From: an uncultured Clostridia bacterium
Lineage (GTDB): Bacteria > Bacillota > Clostridia > Christensenellales > UBA1242
Assembly (NCBI GenBank): GCA_944377765.1
Contig: CALWFX010000067.1
Coordinates: forward strand, 1 to 18,490
Direction of reading: 5' to 3'
Length of the DNA stretch: 18,490 bases
In this document: positions 1 to 5,526 of the stretch, piece after piece
Layout: every line of letters starts with the position of its first letter
How positions within the stretch are numbered: the first letter of the stretch is position 1
Program-made: the position numbers and the translations under genes
The notes under the pieces: generated by a model
What the model saw: only the letters and a program-made list of their open reading frames with translations
What the model was told of the DNA's origin: nothing
Database searches by the model: none

Positions 1-29
1 ATTGTCCAAACTTTTTTCATAGAAAAATA

Positions 30-44
30 TATGCTTTAAGCATA
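30..44. repeat. short palindrome upstream of the secreted protein gene
   Basis: The sequence TATGCTTTAAGCATA is a perfect inverted repeat with 5-7 bp arms, about 50 bases before the first gene. It is followed by AAAATTTTAG, which is too poor in T for a convincing terminator. It could be an operator or a weak hairpin from an upstream gene. Nothing else is recognisable in bases 1-95. Confidence 0.3.
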
Positions 45-95
45 AAATTTTAGAAGTTTAAGAATTAAAATGTCAAAATTAATTAAAATAATTTT

Positions 96-686
96 ATGCA
101 AAAAAAACTTGTAATTTACCTATTAATTTTATTGATATCTGTAAGTATATTTGCAGGACTTTTCCCTTATCCAATTTTTTCAGCTTACACAAATGTCACA
201 GAAAGCAACATGACTGAAATCACAAACTTCAAAGAAACTGAACTTAACACTCAAACTGAAAACAAAATCTCAGTGCTTTCATTAGACTGGAACACTGTTA
301 GCCCTTTGTTAGAAATTGGAAAAGAATATCGTTTAATTGACCTTAAAACAGGAACTAACTTAATTTTCAAAAGATTAGGCGGAATAAATCATGCTGATAT
401 TGAACCAATAGACAGCGAAAACACACAATTACTACAAGAAATAATAAAAAATTCCCCATGGGAAAGAAGACCTTGCTTTGTTGAAATTAACGACAATTTG
501 TTTATTTCAGCAAGTTTGGTAAACTTTCCGCATGGAGATTCCAAGCTTGATAACAACATGGAAGGACATTTATGCTTGCACTTTAAAAATTCCAAAACGC
601 ATGGCACAAACATAGTTGATAAACAACATCAAAAAGCCATAAAATATGCCCAAAAACAATCTTCAAAAATTTTTGAATTAATTTAG
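96..686 (+). CDS. secreted His-rich protein of an uncharacterised Bacillota family
   Basis: The 196-residue product opens with a short basic start and a hydrophobic segment (about residues 4-30), so it is probably a secreted or membrane-anchored protein. After a Thr/Glu-rich linker (31-58), residues 60-185 form a domain I recognise from hypothetical clostridial proteins. Its ordered motifs are LDLKTG-like at 82-86, GGxNHADxEP (95-104), WxRR (122-125), PHG (145-147), GHxCxHF (157-163), THG (168-170) and DxxHQ (175-179). The dense conserved His, Cys and Asp residues suggest a metal site or a catalytic His/Cys cluster, but no function is established. The GHxCxHF stretch loosely recalls the SHGCxR active site of L,D-transpeptidases; that likeness is not evidence of homology. 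ATG at 96 is the first possible start in this frame, and no clear Shine-Dalgarno sequence precedes it. The gene stands alone and is followed by a large hairpin. Confidence 0.75.
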   Translation: MQKKLVIYLLILLISVSIFAGLFPYPIFSAYTNVTESNMTEITNFKETELNTQTENKISVLSLDWNTVSPLLEIGKEYRLIDLKTGTNLIFKRLGGINHADIEPIDSENTQLLQEIIKNSPWERRPCFVEINDNLFISASLVNFPHGDSKLDNNMEGHLCLHFKNSKTHGTNIVDKQHQKAIKYAQKQSSKIFELI

Positions 687-736
687 ATTTAAATTGATAA
701 ACTAAAAAGCAAAAATTTTGCATTGCCAAAAAACAA

Positions 737-835
737 GCAAATACAAAAAAACGGCATCGTAAAAAAATGAGAAGGCGTGGGGCAATATAGGTTCACCCTT
801 TGCCAGCCTCTCATTTTAGATGCCGTTTTGTTTGC
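737..835. ncRNA. large imperfect hairpin: structured RNA or long bidirectional terminator
   Basis: A 99-base imperfect palindrome begins about 50 bases after the secreted protein gene. Its outer arms are AAAACGGCATC (748-758) and GATGCCGTTTT (819-829), a perfect 11 bp. The inner arms AAATGAGA (765-772) and TCTCATTT (809-816) are a perfect 8 bp, and GGC/GCC plus GGCAA/TTGCC continue towards the apical region around 786-795. GCAAA (737-741) and TTTGC (831-835) extend the base. The 3' arm is followed by TTTTGTTT on plus, and T-rich runs also occur on minus. It may simply terminate transcription, but the length and interrupted stem look more like a structured RNA. It does not match the SRP RNA apical motif, and I cannot assign a family. 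Confidence 0.45.
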
Positions 836-936
836 GGAAATGTTTTATTAAGTTACAATTTTTTTAAATTCAAGTCTCGTTGTTTTTATTAAATTTTGTA
901 TAGAAATTTTATTTTCATCTTGTTTAATCAAGTTCA

Positions 937-1015
937 TTAGCGTGCGTGTGCTTGTCTTTCGGTGGAGCGAAGCGACACCGACTTGTATCAAGACAAACAC
1001 ACGTTTAAATGCTAA
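937..1015. repeat. nested GC-rich inverted repeat
   Basis: Outer arms CGTGTGCTTGTCTT (945-958) and AAGACAAACACACG (990-1003) pair over 14 bp with one mismatch. An inner hairpin, TCGGTG (959-964) with CACCGA (976-981), encloses GAGCGAAGCGA. TTAGC (937-941) and GCTAA (1011-1015) form a further outer pair. The block is far richer in GC than the surrounding AT-rich spacer, as expected for a structured RNA or a dispersed palindromic repeat. It lies just beyond the end of the minus-strand gene at 1041, so it may also act in 3'-end formation. The rest of the 687-1040 spacer (about 836-936) is AT-rich and I see nothing in it. Confidence 0.45.
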
Positions 1016-1035
1016 GATTTAAAAACAATTATTTT

Positions 1036-1050
1036 ATATGTTAAACATAT
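1036..1050. repeat. 15-bp palindrome over the stop codon of the 97-residue gene
   Basis: ATATGTTAAACATAT is a perfect 7+1+7 palindrome covering the stop codon. It has no GC core and only an AT-rich tail on minus, so it is a weak candidate for an RNA 3' end. Confidence 0.25.
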
Positions 1051-1334
1051 TCAATTCTATATACAAATTTTCTACTCAATATTATTGTATTATCAATAAT
1101 AATAAATTCATCATCAAAAGCCGTTAAAACCCCAATCTGTCCTTTCAATTTGCCACGAACACCATTAACCGTATCTGACAAAACACTCCACACTTTTATT
1201 TTTTTATTTAATAAACTATCTAATATCATAAATCTCTCCTTTTCTTTTTTATCCTCAAAAAGCAATTCCCATACGAGTATAGTAATTTTTTCATCAGACG
1301 AATTACAGTCATTATCATCTAATATATCATTCAT
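1041..1334 (-). CDS. 97-residue small protein, possible small beta-barrel (Sm-like) fold
   Basis: I do not recognise a family. A longer reading from a TTG at 1346 is possible. ATG at 1334 is preferred because GGAGAAG lies three bases before it, and that ribosome site would sit inside the longer version. The N-terminus is acidic (DDNDCNSSDE). The C-terminal half (about residues 40-97) alternates short hydrophobic strands with turns: KIKVWSVLSD, VRGKLKGQIGVL, EFIIIDN, FVYRIE. This spacing resembles small beta-barrel RNA-binding folds such as Sm/Hfq, but it is a shape argument only. The gene follows yajC on the same strand after about 107 bases, with a 14-bp palindrome between them. Confidence 0.6.
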   Translation of the reverse strand: MNDILDDNDCNSSDEKITILVWELLFEDKKEKERFMILDSLLNKKIKVWSVLSDTVNGVRGKLKGQIGVLTAFDDEFIIIDNTIILSRKFVYRIEYV

Positions 1335-1357
1335 ACTCTTCTCCAAATTTAAAATAA

Positions 1358-1371
1358 TTTACCTTGGTAAA
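1358..1371. promoter_or_regulatory. palindromic operator candidate before the 97-residue gene
   Basis: TTTACC-TT-GGTAAA has 6-bp arms around a 2-base centre. The centre is too tight for an RNA hairpin, so a dimeric DNA-binding protein site is more likely. It lies 24 bases upstream of the ATG at 1334. A TATACT at about 1389-1394 (minus) could be a -10 box, but no matching -35 is clear. Confidence 0.35.
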
Positions 1372-1441
1372 CAACCCTGTGTTTGTAGTATATTACCATT
1401 TGCTTTGTCGATTTTTTCGCTAGTTCCAAAAGAGATATTCC

Positions 1442-1960
1442 TTATTTTGCCTTCTTTTTGCTTTTCTTTTCAGGTTCAACAACTTCAACTTCTGCTTCTT
1501 TTGGTTCTTCTTTGGTTTCTTCAACCTTAACTTCTTCGGCAACAGTTGTTTCTTCCTTTGCAGATTCCTTGTTGTGCTTTGCTTTTTTCTCGTCTTCTTT
1601 TGCTTTTTCAGCAAGTTCTTTGGCTTCTTGTTCTTTTCTTAACTCTTCTTCACTCTTAAACACTGTGTAAATTGCATAAGCGTCAACAGTCATATAACTT
1701 TTTGTTTTTCCACCTGTTTCAATAACAACAAGTTTTTGTGTGTCATCAAACTTTATTTCTGTGATAGTGCCATAAACACCACTTGTTGTTAAAACTTTAT
1801 CTCCCACTTTAAGAGAATTTGTTTGTTCTTGAATTTTTTGAGTTTCTCTTTTATTTTTTTGATTCATCATAATTGGAAGAGCAATAAGCATCAAAACAAC
1901 AATACCAATCAAAATATAGTTAATAACATTTTCAGTTCCTGCAAGTAATAATGCTTCCAT
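1442..1960 (-). CDS. yajC: YajC-like preprotein translocase accessory subunit
   Basis: YajC is the small membrane partner of the SecDF accessory complex of the Sec translocon. The 172-residue product has a short outer N-terminus, one membrane span at about residues 12-32, a basic stop-transfer stretch (QKNKRETQK), and the soluble domain with the diagnostic LKVGDKVLTTSGVYGTITEI (about 50-69). The usual RPQ motif after the membrane span is absent, with MNQKNKRE in its place. The family norm is about 85-120 residues. Here an extra tail of about 65 residues, rich in Lys, Glu and Ala, ends in KKSKKKAK and is probably disordered. AAGGAG lies eight bases before the ATG, immediately after the stop codon of a 25-residue membrane peptide, so the two are probably translated together. 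Confidence 0.85.
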   Translation of the reverse strand: MEALLLAGTENVINYILIGIVVLMLIALPIMMNQKNKRETQKIQEQTNSLKVGDKVLTTSGVYGTITEIKFDDTQKLVVIETGGKTKSYMTVDAYAIYTVFKSEEELRKEQEAKELAEKAKEDEKKAKHNKESAKEETTVAEEVKVEETKEEPKEAEVEVVEPEKKSKKKAK

Positions 1961-1974
1961 TTAATATTCTCCTT

Positions 1975-2052
1975 TTACCTTTTAAAGTAAAACCCCATAA
2001 GAAGAATTAAAAATATAACGCAGAACGGCATTGCAAGTTCATTAATTCCCAT
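1975..2052 (-). CDS. 25-residue single-span membrane peptide upstream of yajC
   Basis: This small gene has ATG at 2052, an AAAGGAG ribosome site at ideal distance, and a TAA stop at 1975-1977 that abuts the ribosome site of yajC. The peptide starts MGINELAMP, continues with a hydrophobic run FCVIFLILLMGFYF, and ends in KR. That is the pattern of a single-pass membrane peptide with a positive inner end. The FYF+R ending recalls the span of classical YajC proteins (FYF...RPQ), which the downstream YajC here lacks. It could be a split or duplicated YajC anchor, or an unrelated small Sec- or membrane-associated peptide. Support rests on the ribosome site, the spacing and the composition; I know no homologue. 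Confidence 0.6.
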   Translation of the reverse strand: MGINELAMPFCVIFLILLMGFYFKR

Positions 2053-2092
2053 GTGATTTTCTCCTTTCAATACTACCATATTTTATTTATAT

Positions 2093-2121
2093 TTCCAAAT
2101 AAATATTGCATAAATTTGGAA
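2093..2121. repeat. inverted repeat upstream of the yajC unit
   Basis: TTCCAAAT (2093-2100) and ATTTGGAA (2114-2121) are perfect 8-bp arms around 13 bases. They lie 41-69 bases before the start of the 25-residue peptide. This is either an operator or a weak leader hairpin. Confidence 0.3.
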
Positions 2122-2143
2122 GAATTTGATGTGATTTAATATT

Positions 2144-2150
2144 TTCGACA
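2144..2150 (-). promoter_or_regulatory. Spo0A-box core (TGTCGAA) upstream of the yajC unit
   Basis: Read on minus, this is ATGTCGAA, seven of eight matches to the 0A box TTGTCGAA. It lies about 92 bases before the start of the 25-residue peptide, in the gap after thrS. A seven-base core can occur by chance in AT-rich DNA, so alone this is weak. It gains weight from the other copies in the window. Confidence 0.3.
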
Positions 2151-2166
2151 TATTTCTTCATTTTAA

Positions 2167-2799
2167 TTAAGTTTTCTTTGAGTCGATTTCTTCATGAAGT
2201 CTTTTAATGAAATCATCCAATATTAAACCAGATTTATTTTCAAAACCGCGACCGCGAATTGAAATTGTCTTATTTTTTTCTTCTTCATCGCCAACAATGA
2301 TAAGATAAGGTATTTTTTCATTCAATGCTTCACGAATTTTATAACCAATCTTTTCATTTCTGTTGTCGGCTTCTGCTCTCATTCCTTCACTTCTAAGTTT
2401 TGCAACAATTTCATTTGCATAGTCACAATTTCTGTCAGTAAGTGATAAAACTCTCACTTGTTCTGGTGAAAGCCAAAGTGGAAAAGCTCCAGCAAAGTTT
2501 TCAATCAAAAGCCCAATAAACCTGTCAAGAGAGCCATAGATAACTCTGTGAATCATGATTGGTCTATGTTTTTCACCATCTTCGCCAACATATTCAAGTT
2601 CAAAGCGTTGTGGAAGTTGGAAATCAAGTTGAATTGTTCCGCATTGCCAAGTTCTTCCAATTGTGTCTTTAATATGGAAGTCAATTTTTGGACCATAAAA
2701 AGCGCCATCGCCTTCATTGATAACATAGTCAAGTTTAAGTTCTTCCAAAGCATTTTTTAATGCGTCTGTTGCCATATTCCAATCTTCATCACTCCCCAT
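2167..2799 (-). CDS. thrS: ThrRS C-terminal piece: catalytic motif 3 and anticodon-binding domain
   Basis: This is the open frame after the internal stop, counted from the first ATG (residue M of NSMGSDEDW). It carries the rest of the class II core, including the zinc-ligand His in MIHR followed by motif 3 (GSLDRFIGLLIE, about residues 80-100). The anticodon-binding domain (about 115-205) contains RVLSLTDRNCDYA and DNRNEKIGYKIREA. No ribosome site precedes ATG 2799, and the conserved HVELSTRPEN segment is left out. Independent translation from here is therefore unlikely to give a working half. Confidence 0.6.
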   Translation of the reverse strand: MGSDEDWNMATDALKNALEELKLDYVINEGDGAFYGPKIDFHIKDTIGRTWQCGTIQLDFQLPQRFELEYVGEDGEKHRPIMIHRVIYGSLDRFIGLLIENFAGAFPLWLSPEQVRVLSLTDRNCDYANEIVAKLRSEGMRAEADNRNEKIGYKIREALNEKIPYLIIVGDEEEKNKTISIRGRGFENKSGLILDDFIKRLHEEIDSKKT

Positions 2800-2832
2800 G
2801 CTGTTTTCCGGACGAGTGGAAAGTTCAACATG

Positions 2833-3903
2833 TTATGTGAAATTGAAAACTTTATAAACTTTATCAATAAGAGCAACAACATTTTTAATTTCATCTTTAA
2901 TTTGACTTGGTGTCATGAAAATATGTGCATCATCTTGTGTGAAACTTCTAACACGCAAAAGCCCGCCAAGTTCGCCTGATTTTTCATATCTATGAACAAT
3001 TCCAAGTTCGCCTAAACGAAGTGGTAAATCACGATATGAATGAGGCTCACTTTTATAAACCAAAACCCCACCTGGACAGTTCATTGGCTTTATAGCATAT
3101 GTTTCATCATCAATTGTTGAAAGATACATATTGTCTTTATAGTGGTCCCAGTGCCCTGAAACTTCCCAAAGATGCCTGTTGAGCATAATTGGTGTCATAA
3201 TTTCTTTATAACCAGCTTCGGTGTGAATTTGACGCCAATAGTCAATAAGCAAATTTCTTATAATCATTCCCTTTGGAAGATAGAAAGGAAAACCTGGACC
3301 TTCTGGTGACATCATAAAAAGCTTAAGTTCTCTGCCAAGTTTTCTATGGTCACGCTTTTTGGCTTCTTCAATCATTTGAATATGTTCATTAAGTTGCTTT
3401 TTATCTGGATAAGCATAAGCATAAACTCTTTGAAGCATCTTGTTTTTCTCATTTCCACGCCAATAAGCACCATTTACTGCATGAATTTTGAAAGCATAAT
3501 TTTGAAGATTTCTTGAACTTTCAACATGTGGTCCACGACAAAGGTCAAAGAAATCATCGCCAGTATAGTAAAGAGAAACTTCTTCGTTTTCAGGAAGTTC
3601 ATTGATAATTTCAGTTTTATATGGATTATCTTTAAAAAGTTTTAACGCTTCATCTTTTGAAACAACCTTTCTTTTAAACTCTTCCCCTTTATTTAAAATT
3701 TCCTTCATTTTCTTTTCAATGGCTGGAAAGTGGTCAGGTGTTAAGTTTTCTCCTAAATCAACATCATAATAAAAGCCGTCGTCAATTGCTGGTCCAATGG
3801 TAAGTTTTGTTTCAGGATACAAACTTACAAGGGCTTTCGCCAAAATGTGTGCAAGAGAGTGTCTTGCCTTTTGAATTTCTAATTCTTTCTCCTTTTTATC
3901 CAT
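2833..3903 (-). CDS. thrS: ThrRS N-terminal piece: editing domain and most of the catalytic core
   Basis: The 356-residue piece begins at ATG 3903 behind a strong AAAAAGGAG. Residues 10-170 are the N2 editing domain, with RHSLAHILAKA (HxxxH) and DLCRGPH supplying the Cys/His editing residues. Residues about 190-356 hold class II motif 1, the zinc-ligand Cys in MNCPGG, motif 2 (LGIVHRYEKSGELGGLLRVR) and the second zinc ligand in TQDDAHIF. The piece stops before motif 3, so on its own it cannot complete the active site. The missing TGS domain is not a start-choice artefact: the T-box terminator lies directly upstream. Confidence 0.7.
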   Translation of the reverse strand: MDKKEKELEIQKARHSLAHILAKALVSLYPETKLTIGPAIDDGFYYDVDLGENLTPDHFPAIEKKMKEILNKGEEFKRKVVSKDEALKLFKDNPYKTEIINELPENEEVSLYYTGDDFFDLCRGPHVESSRNLQNYAFKIHAVNGAYWRGNEKNKMLQRVYAYAYPDKKQLNEHIQMIEEAKKRDHRKLGRELKLFMMSPEGPGFPFYLPKGMIIRNLLIDYWRQIHTEAGYKEIMTPIMLNRHLWEVSGHWDHYKDNMYLSTIDDETYAIKPMNCPGGVLVYKSEPHSYRDLPLRLGELGIVHRYEKSGELGGLLRVRSFTQDDAHIFMTPSQIKDEIKNVVALIDKVYKVFNFT

Positions 3904-3944
3904 AATATTCTCCTTTTTAAAATATTTGTTTACTTTAAGAATAT

Positions 3945-3981
3945 AAAAAAATCCTTAAAATAAGCATAGTTATTTTAAGGA
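3945..3981 (-). terminator. T-box terminator hairpin of the thrS leader
   Basis: On minus, TCCTTAAAATAA (3970-3981) pairs perfectly with TTATTTTAAGGA (3952-3963) around a 6-base loop, followed by seven T. It lies between the antiterminator sequence and the thrS ribosome site, as expected for the OFF state of a T-box. Confidence 0.85.
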
Positions 3982-4158
3982 CGATTAATTAAAACCGTGG
4001 TTCCACCTTAATTGCACTATTTAAAAATAATGCCACTCTTTAAAATTGCATCTTCAAACATAAAAGTGGTTTCATTTCAAAATATGTTAAAGTTTTTCAC
4101 CAACCAACTTTTCTCTGAGCACAAAATTTTTGAAACTACTTGTCTTTCACTAAATGCA
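3945..4158 (-). promoter_or_regulatory. T-box riboswitch, threonine type, controlling thrS
   Basis: T-box leaders sense uncharged tRNA and let transcription proceed into aminoacyl-tRNA synthetase genes. The T-box sequence AAGGTGGAACCACGG is on minus at 3995-4009. Upstream is a Stem I-like region with CAGAGAAAAGTTGGTTGGTG. The specifier region reads AATGAA-ACC-ACTTT, with ACC (Thr) at 4068-4070, matching the thrS gene it controls. The terminator hairpin follows at 3945-3981. The leader supports thrS having been a regulated, working gene until very recently. Confidence 0.9.
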
Positions 4159-4163
4159 CTTTA

Positions 4164-4192
4164 ATTTTAATCTTTTAAAATTTTTTTGTCAA
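4164..4192 (-). promoter_or_regulatory. promoter of the thrS T-box transcript
   Basis: TTGACA (4187-4192) and TAAAAT (4164-4169) on minus are separated by 17 bases. Predicted transcription begins near 4157, at the 5' end of the T-box leader. Confidence 0.75.
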
Positions 4193-4270
4193 GTATTTAT
4201 CGCAATATTTATTTTAATTAAAAATAAATTTTCAACATAATTGACAAAAAAACAACCAAATTCGGAAATA

Positions 4271-4278
4271 TTCGACAA
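4271..4278 (-). promoter_or_regulatory. perfect Spo0A box before the 71-residue gene
   Basis: TTCGACAA on plus is TTGTCGAA on minus, identical to the 0A-box consensus. It ends nine bases before the -35 box of the 71-residue gene, a position from which Spo0A could activate that promoter. The thrS promoter lies about 80 bases away on the other side. Confidence 0.5.
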
Positions 4279-4287
4279 AATTGCATC

Positions 4288-4315
4288 TTGACATATCAAA
4301 TTTTTATGATATAAT
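4288..4315 (+). promoter_or_regulatory. sigma-A-type promoter of the 71-residue gene
   Basis: TTGACA (4288-4293) and TATAAT (4310-4315) both match the consensus perfectly, with a 16-base spacer. The gene start lies 46 bases downstream. This is the strongest promoter in the window by sequence. Confidence 0.8.
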
Positions 4316-4361
4316 ATTCTCCTGTCACGTAAAATAAATATGATTAAAAGGAGATTTAAAA

Positions 4362-4577
4362 ATGAAACAAGTAAACAAAACATATGATTCTACAATTCAA
4401 GCATTAAGAACTCTTGTAAACCAAGGGAATATAAATCTTGTTAAGCATCTTGTAAATCAACCTTCAAACAGTTCATTAATTAACTATTTAAACAGCACTG
4501 GAAGAAGTAAGTTTGCAGGATTTCTTGAAAAATTTGTAGATAAAAAACCTGTAAAAAGTTTTGAAAGAGAAATGTAA
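4362..4577 (+). CDS. 71-residue basic helical protein of unknown function
   Basis: This is a short single gene with AAAAGGAG upstream, a consensus promoter and its own terminator, so expression is likely. The product is basic and mostly helical in composition (TIQALRTLVNQGNINLVKHL, then SLINYLNSTGRSKFAGFLEKF). It has no signal peptide, membrane span or cysteine. I do not recognise a family. A Spo0A box sits just upstream of the -35 and ytxC is next door, so a role during entry into sporulation is a possibility, inferred from position only. Confidence 0.7.
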   Translation: MKQVNKTYDSTIQALRTLVNQGNINLVKHLVNQPSNSSLINYLNSTGRSKFAGFLEKFVDKKPVKSFEREM

Positions 4578-4578
4578 A

Positions 4579-4603
4579 AAAGTCTATTTAAATAGGCTTT
4601 TTT
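4579..4603. terminator. bidirectional terminator between the 71-residue gene and ytxC
   Basis: AAAGTCTATTT (4579-4589) and AAATAGGCTTT (4590-4600) form a 22-base near-perfect palindrome with one G-T pair. It is flanked by a T tract on plus and an A tract that gives T on minus. It lies between two converging genes and can serve both. Confidence 0.7.
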
Positions 4604-5363
4604 ATTTTACTCCAAATTTATCAACCTTTTCAATGTTTTTATTGTAACAAACATTTATTCTTTTTTCAAAAATTTTTGAAAGAAAACTTGCCATACTTTC
4701 ATTTTTTTCGCAATATAAATTGATTTTCTTCGGAGACAAATCGATAAGTGTTGAAACAAGCCCTTCATTAGATAATCTATCATAGTTGTCATCTTGTTCT
4801 CCCAATTTTATAAGGTATCCATTTTCCTTTTCAAAAACAAAGATTTCATTTTCACATATTTCCAAATTATCAATTAAAAATTTTAGCAAATCAAAAAATG
4901 CTTCATCGCCAGTCAAAAACTCACTATTATCATTGGCAAGCATGATAAGTTCTTTCCACTTATCACGAAGAGAAGAAAGTTTGAAATTATAGAATGAATC
5001 AATATACAAACTATGTTTAAGTTCAATATTTTTGCTGATGATATAAAAATCAGTTTCTTTATCAAAATTAATTAAAGCCTTTTTGAAAGCAGTTAAACTT
5101 ACTTTTTCATGAAATGGCAAATGCAAATTGCTATCAAGAAATTCTTCCTTATAAAAGTTGCAAATAACCTTAATAACACACCTTTCAATAACTAATGTTA
5201 GCCTTGTTTTTTCTTCAAAAGAGCAAGCGACCATAATAAAAAAAGTGTCGAATTGGTCATAACAAGTTAAAACCATTTTAAATTCTTCGCTTTCTTTTTT
5301 CAAGGTCTGATATATAAATTTTGCAACATTTAATTTTTTGGTAGAAAGGCAAAACTCCCACAT
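4602..5363 (-). CDS. ytxC: YtxC-family sporulation protein
   Basis: The 253-residue protein matches the YtxC family in its C-terminal half. It has SFYNFKLSSLRDKWKELI, then LLKFLIDNLE, then the family core EGLVSTLIDLSPKKINLY followed by FLSKIFEKRINVC. The usual Gly-Cys pairs near the C-terminus of YtxC are reduced to one Cys. The N-terminal half is less conserved. YtxC is annotated as a putative sporulation protein and its biochemical role is unknown. In Bacillus and many clostridia ytxC lies directly upstream of thrS on the same strand. Here the order is kept, but the 71-residue gene is inserted between them. AAGGAG precedes the ATG, and a sigma-E-like promoter candidate lies at 5383-5410. 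The gene ends at a shared terminator. Confidence 0.75.
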   Translation of the reverse strand: MWEFCLSTKKLNVAKFIYQTLKKESEEFKMVLTCYDQFDTFFIMVACSFEEKTRLTLVIERCVIKVICNFYKEEFLDSNLHLPFHEKVSLTAFKKALINFDKETDFYIISKNIELKHSLYIDSFYNFKLSSLRDKWKELIMLANDNSEFLTGDEAFFDLLKFLIDNLEICENEIFVFEKENGYLIKLGEQDDNYDRLSNEGLVSTLIDLSPKKINLYCEKNESMASFLSKIFEKRINVCYNKNIEKVDKFGVK

Positions 5364-5382
5364 AAAAACTCCTTACCAAAAT

Positions 5383-5410
5383 ATTTTATGCAAGGGAAAT
5401 AAAAATACTC
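5383..5410 (-). promoter_or_regulatory. sigma-E-like promoter candidate for ytxC
   Basis: On minus, GAGTATT (5404-5410) and CATAAAAT (5383-5390) are 13 bases apart. They resemble the Bacillus sigma-E pattern (KHATATT, about 14 bases, CATACA.T). The site lies 20 bases before the ytxC ATG. This is a manual match in AT-rich DNA. Confidence 0.35.
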
Positions 5411-5449
5411 TAAATTTTGGCAGGAATTTTAATATTTCTTCTTAAATAT

Positions 5450-5479
5450 TTGACTTTAAATTGAAAATTAAGATATTAT
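5450..5479 (+). promoter_or_regulatory. promoter of the lipoprotein gene
   Basis: TTGACT (5450-5455) and TATTAT (5474-5479) are separated by 18 bases, followed by AAGGAG at 5514-5520 and the ATG at 5527. Confidence 0.55.
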
Positions 5480-5526
5480 AAATATGAAATGAAATTACTA
5501 GCAAGTTAAAATTTAAGGAGTTTAAG

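Larger units (their letters stand above)
2167..3903 (-). pseudogene. thrS: thrS, threonyl-tRNA synthetase interrupted by an in-frame TAA
   Basis: The reading frame from ATG at 3903 to the stop at 2167 encodes a threonyl-tRNA synthetase of about 577 residues, but a TAA at 2833-2835 cuts it in two. The frame is the same on both sides and no base is gained or lost. The text reads NFT-stop-HVELSTRPEN; Bacillota homologues have YHVELSTRPE here, so TAA replaces a Tyr codon by one base change. All other family motifs are intact, and the T-box, promoter and ribosome site look functional, so decay is either very recent or an artefact. ThrRS is essential, so either a second thrS exists elsewhere, the stop is a sequencing or assembly error, or it is read through. 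The enzyme starts directly at the editing domain and has no TGS domain, as in some short natural ThrRS enzymes. Confidence 0.85.

Noticed and set aside
737..835. SRP RNA gene
   Set aside because: The apical GGTCCGGAAGGAAGCAGC-type motif of bacterial SRP RNA is absent.
1150..1670. Plus-strand frames rich in Ser, Phe and Leu
   Set aside because: They are mirror images of yajC and the 97-residue gene; the low-complexity sequence comes from the Lys/Glu-rich tail of YajC.
2799..2832. Programmed split of ThrRS into two separately translated subunits
   Set aside because: No ribosome site precedes the second piece, and its first ATG leaves out the conserved HVELSTRPEN segment. The ATG right after the stop is in another frame and closes quickly.
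2833..2835. Reassignment of TAA to Tyr in this organism
   Set aside because: Many intact genes in the window (for example rplS, rpsP, ffh, the lipoprotein) end with TAA exactly at the expected C-terminus.
4189..4383. Minus-strand 64-residue frame
   Set aside because: It overlaps the thrS promoter, the Spo0A box and the promoter and start of the 71-residue gene, and has no ribosome site.
5246..5252. Spo0A-box core inside ytxC
   Set aside because: It lies in the middle of coding sequence, far from any promoter, and one such match is expected by chance.
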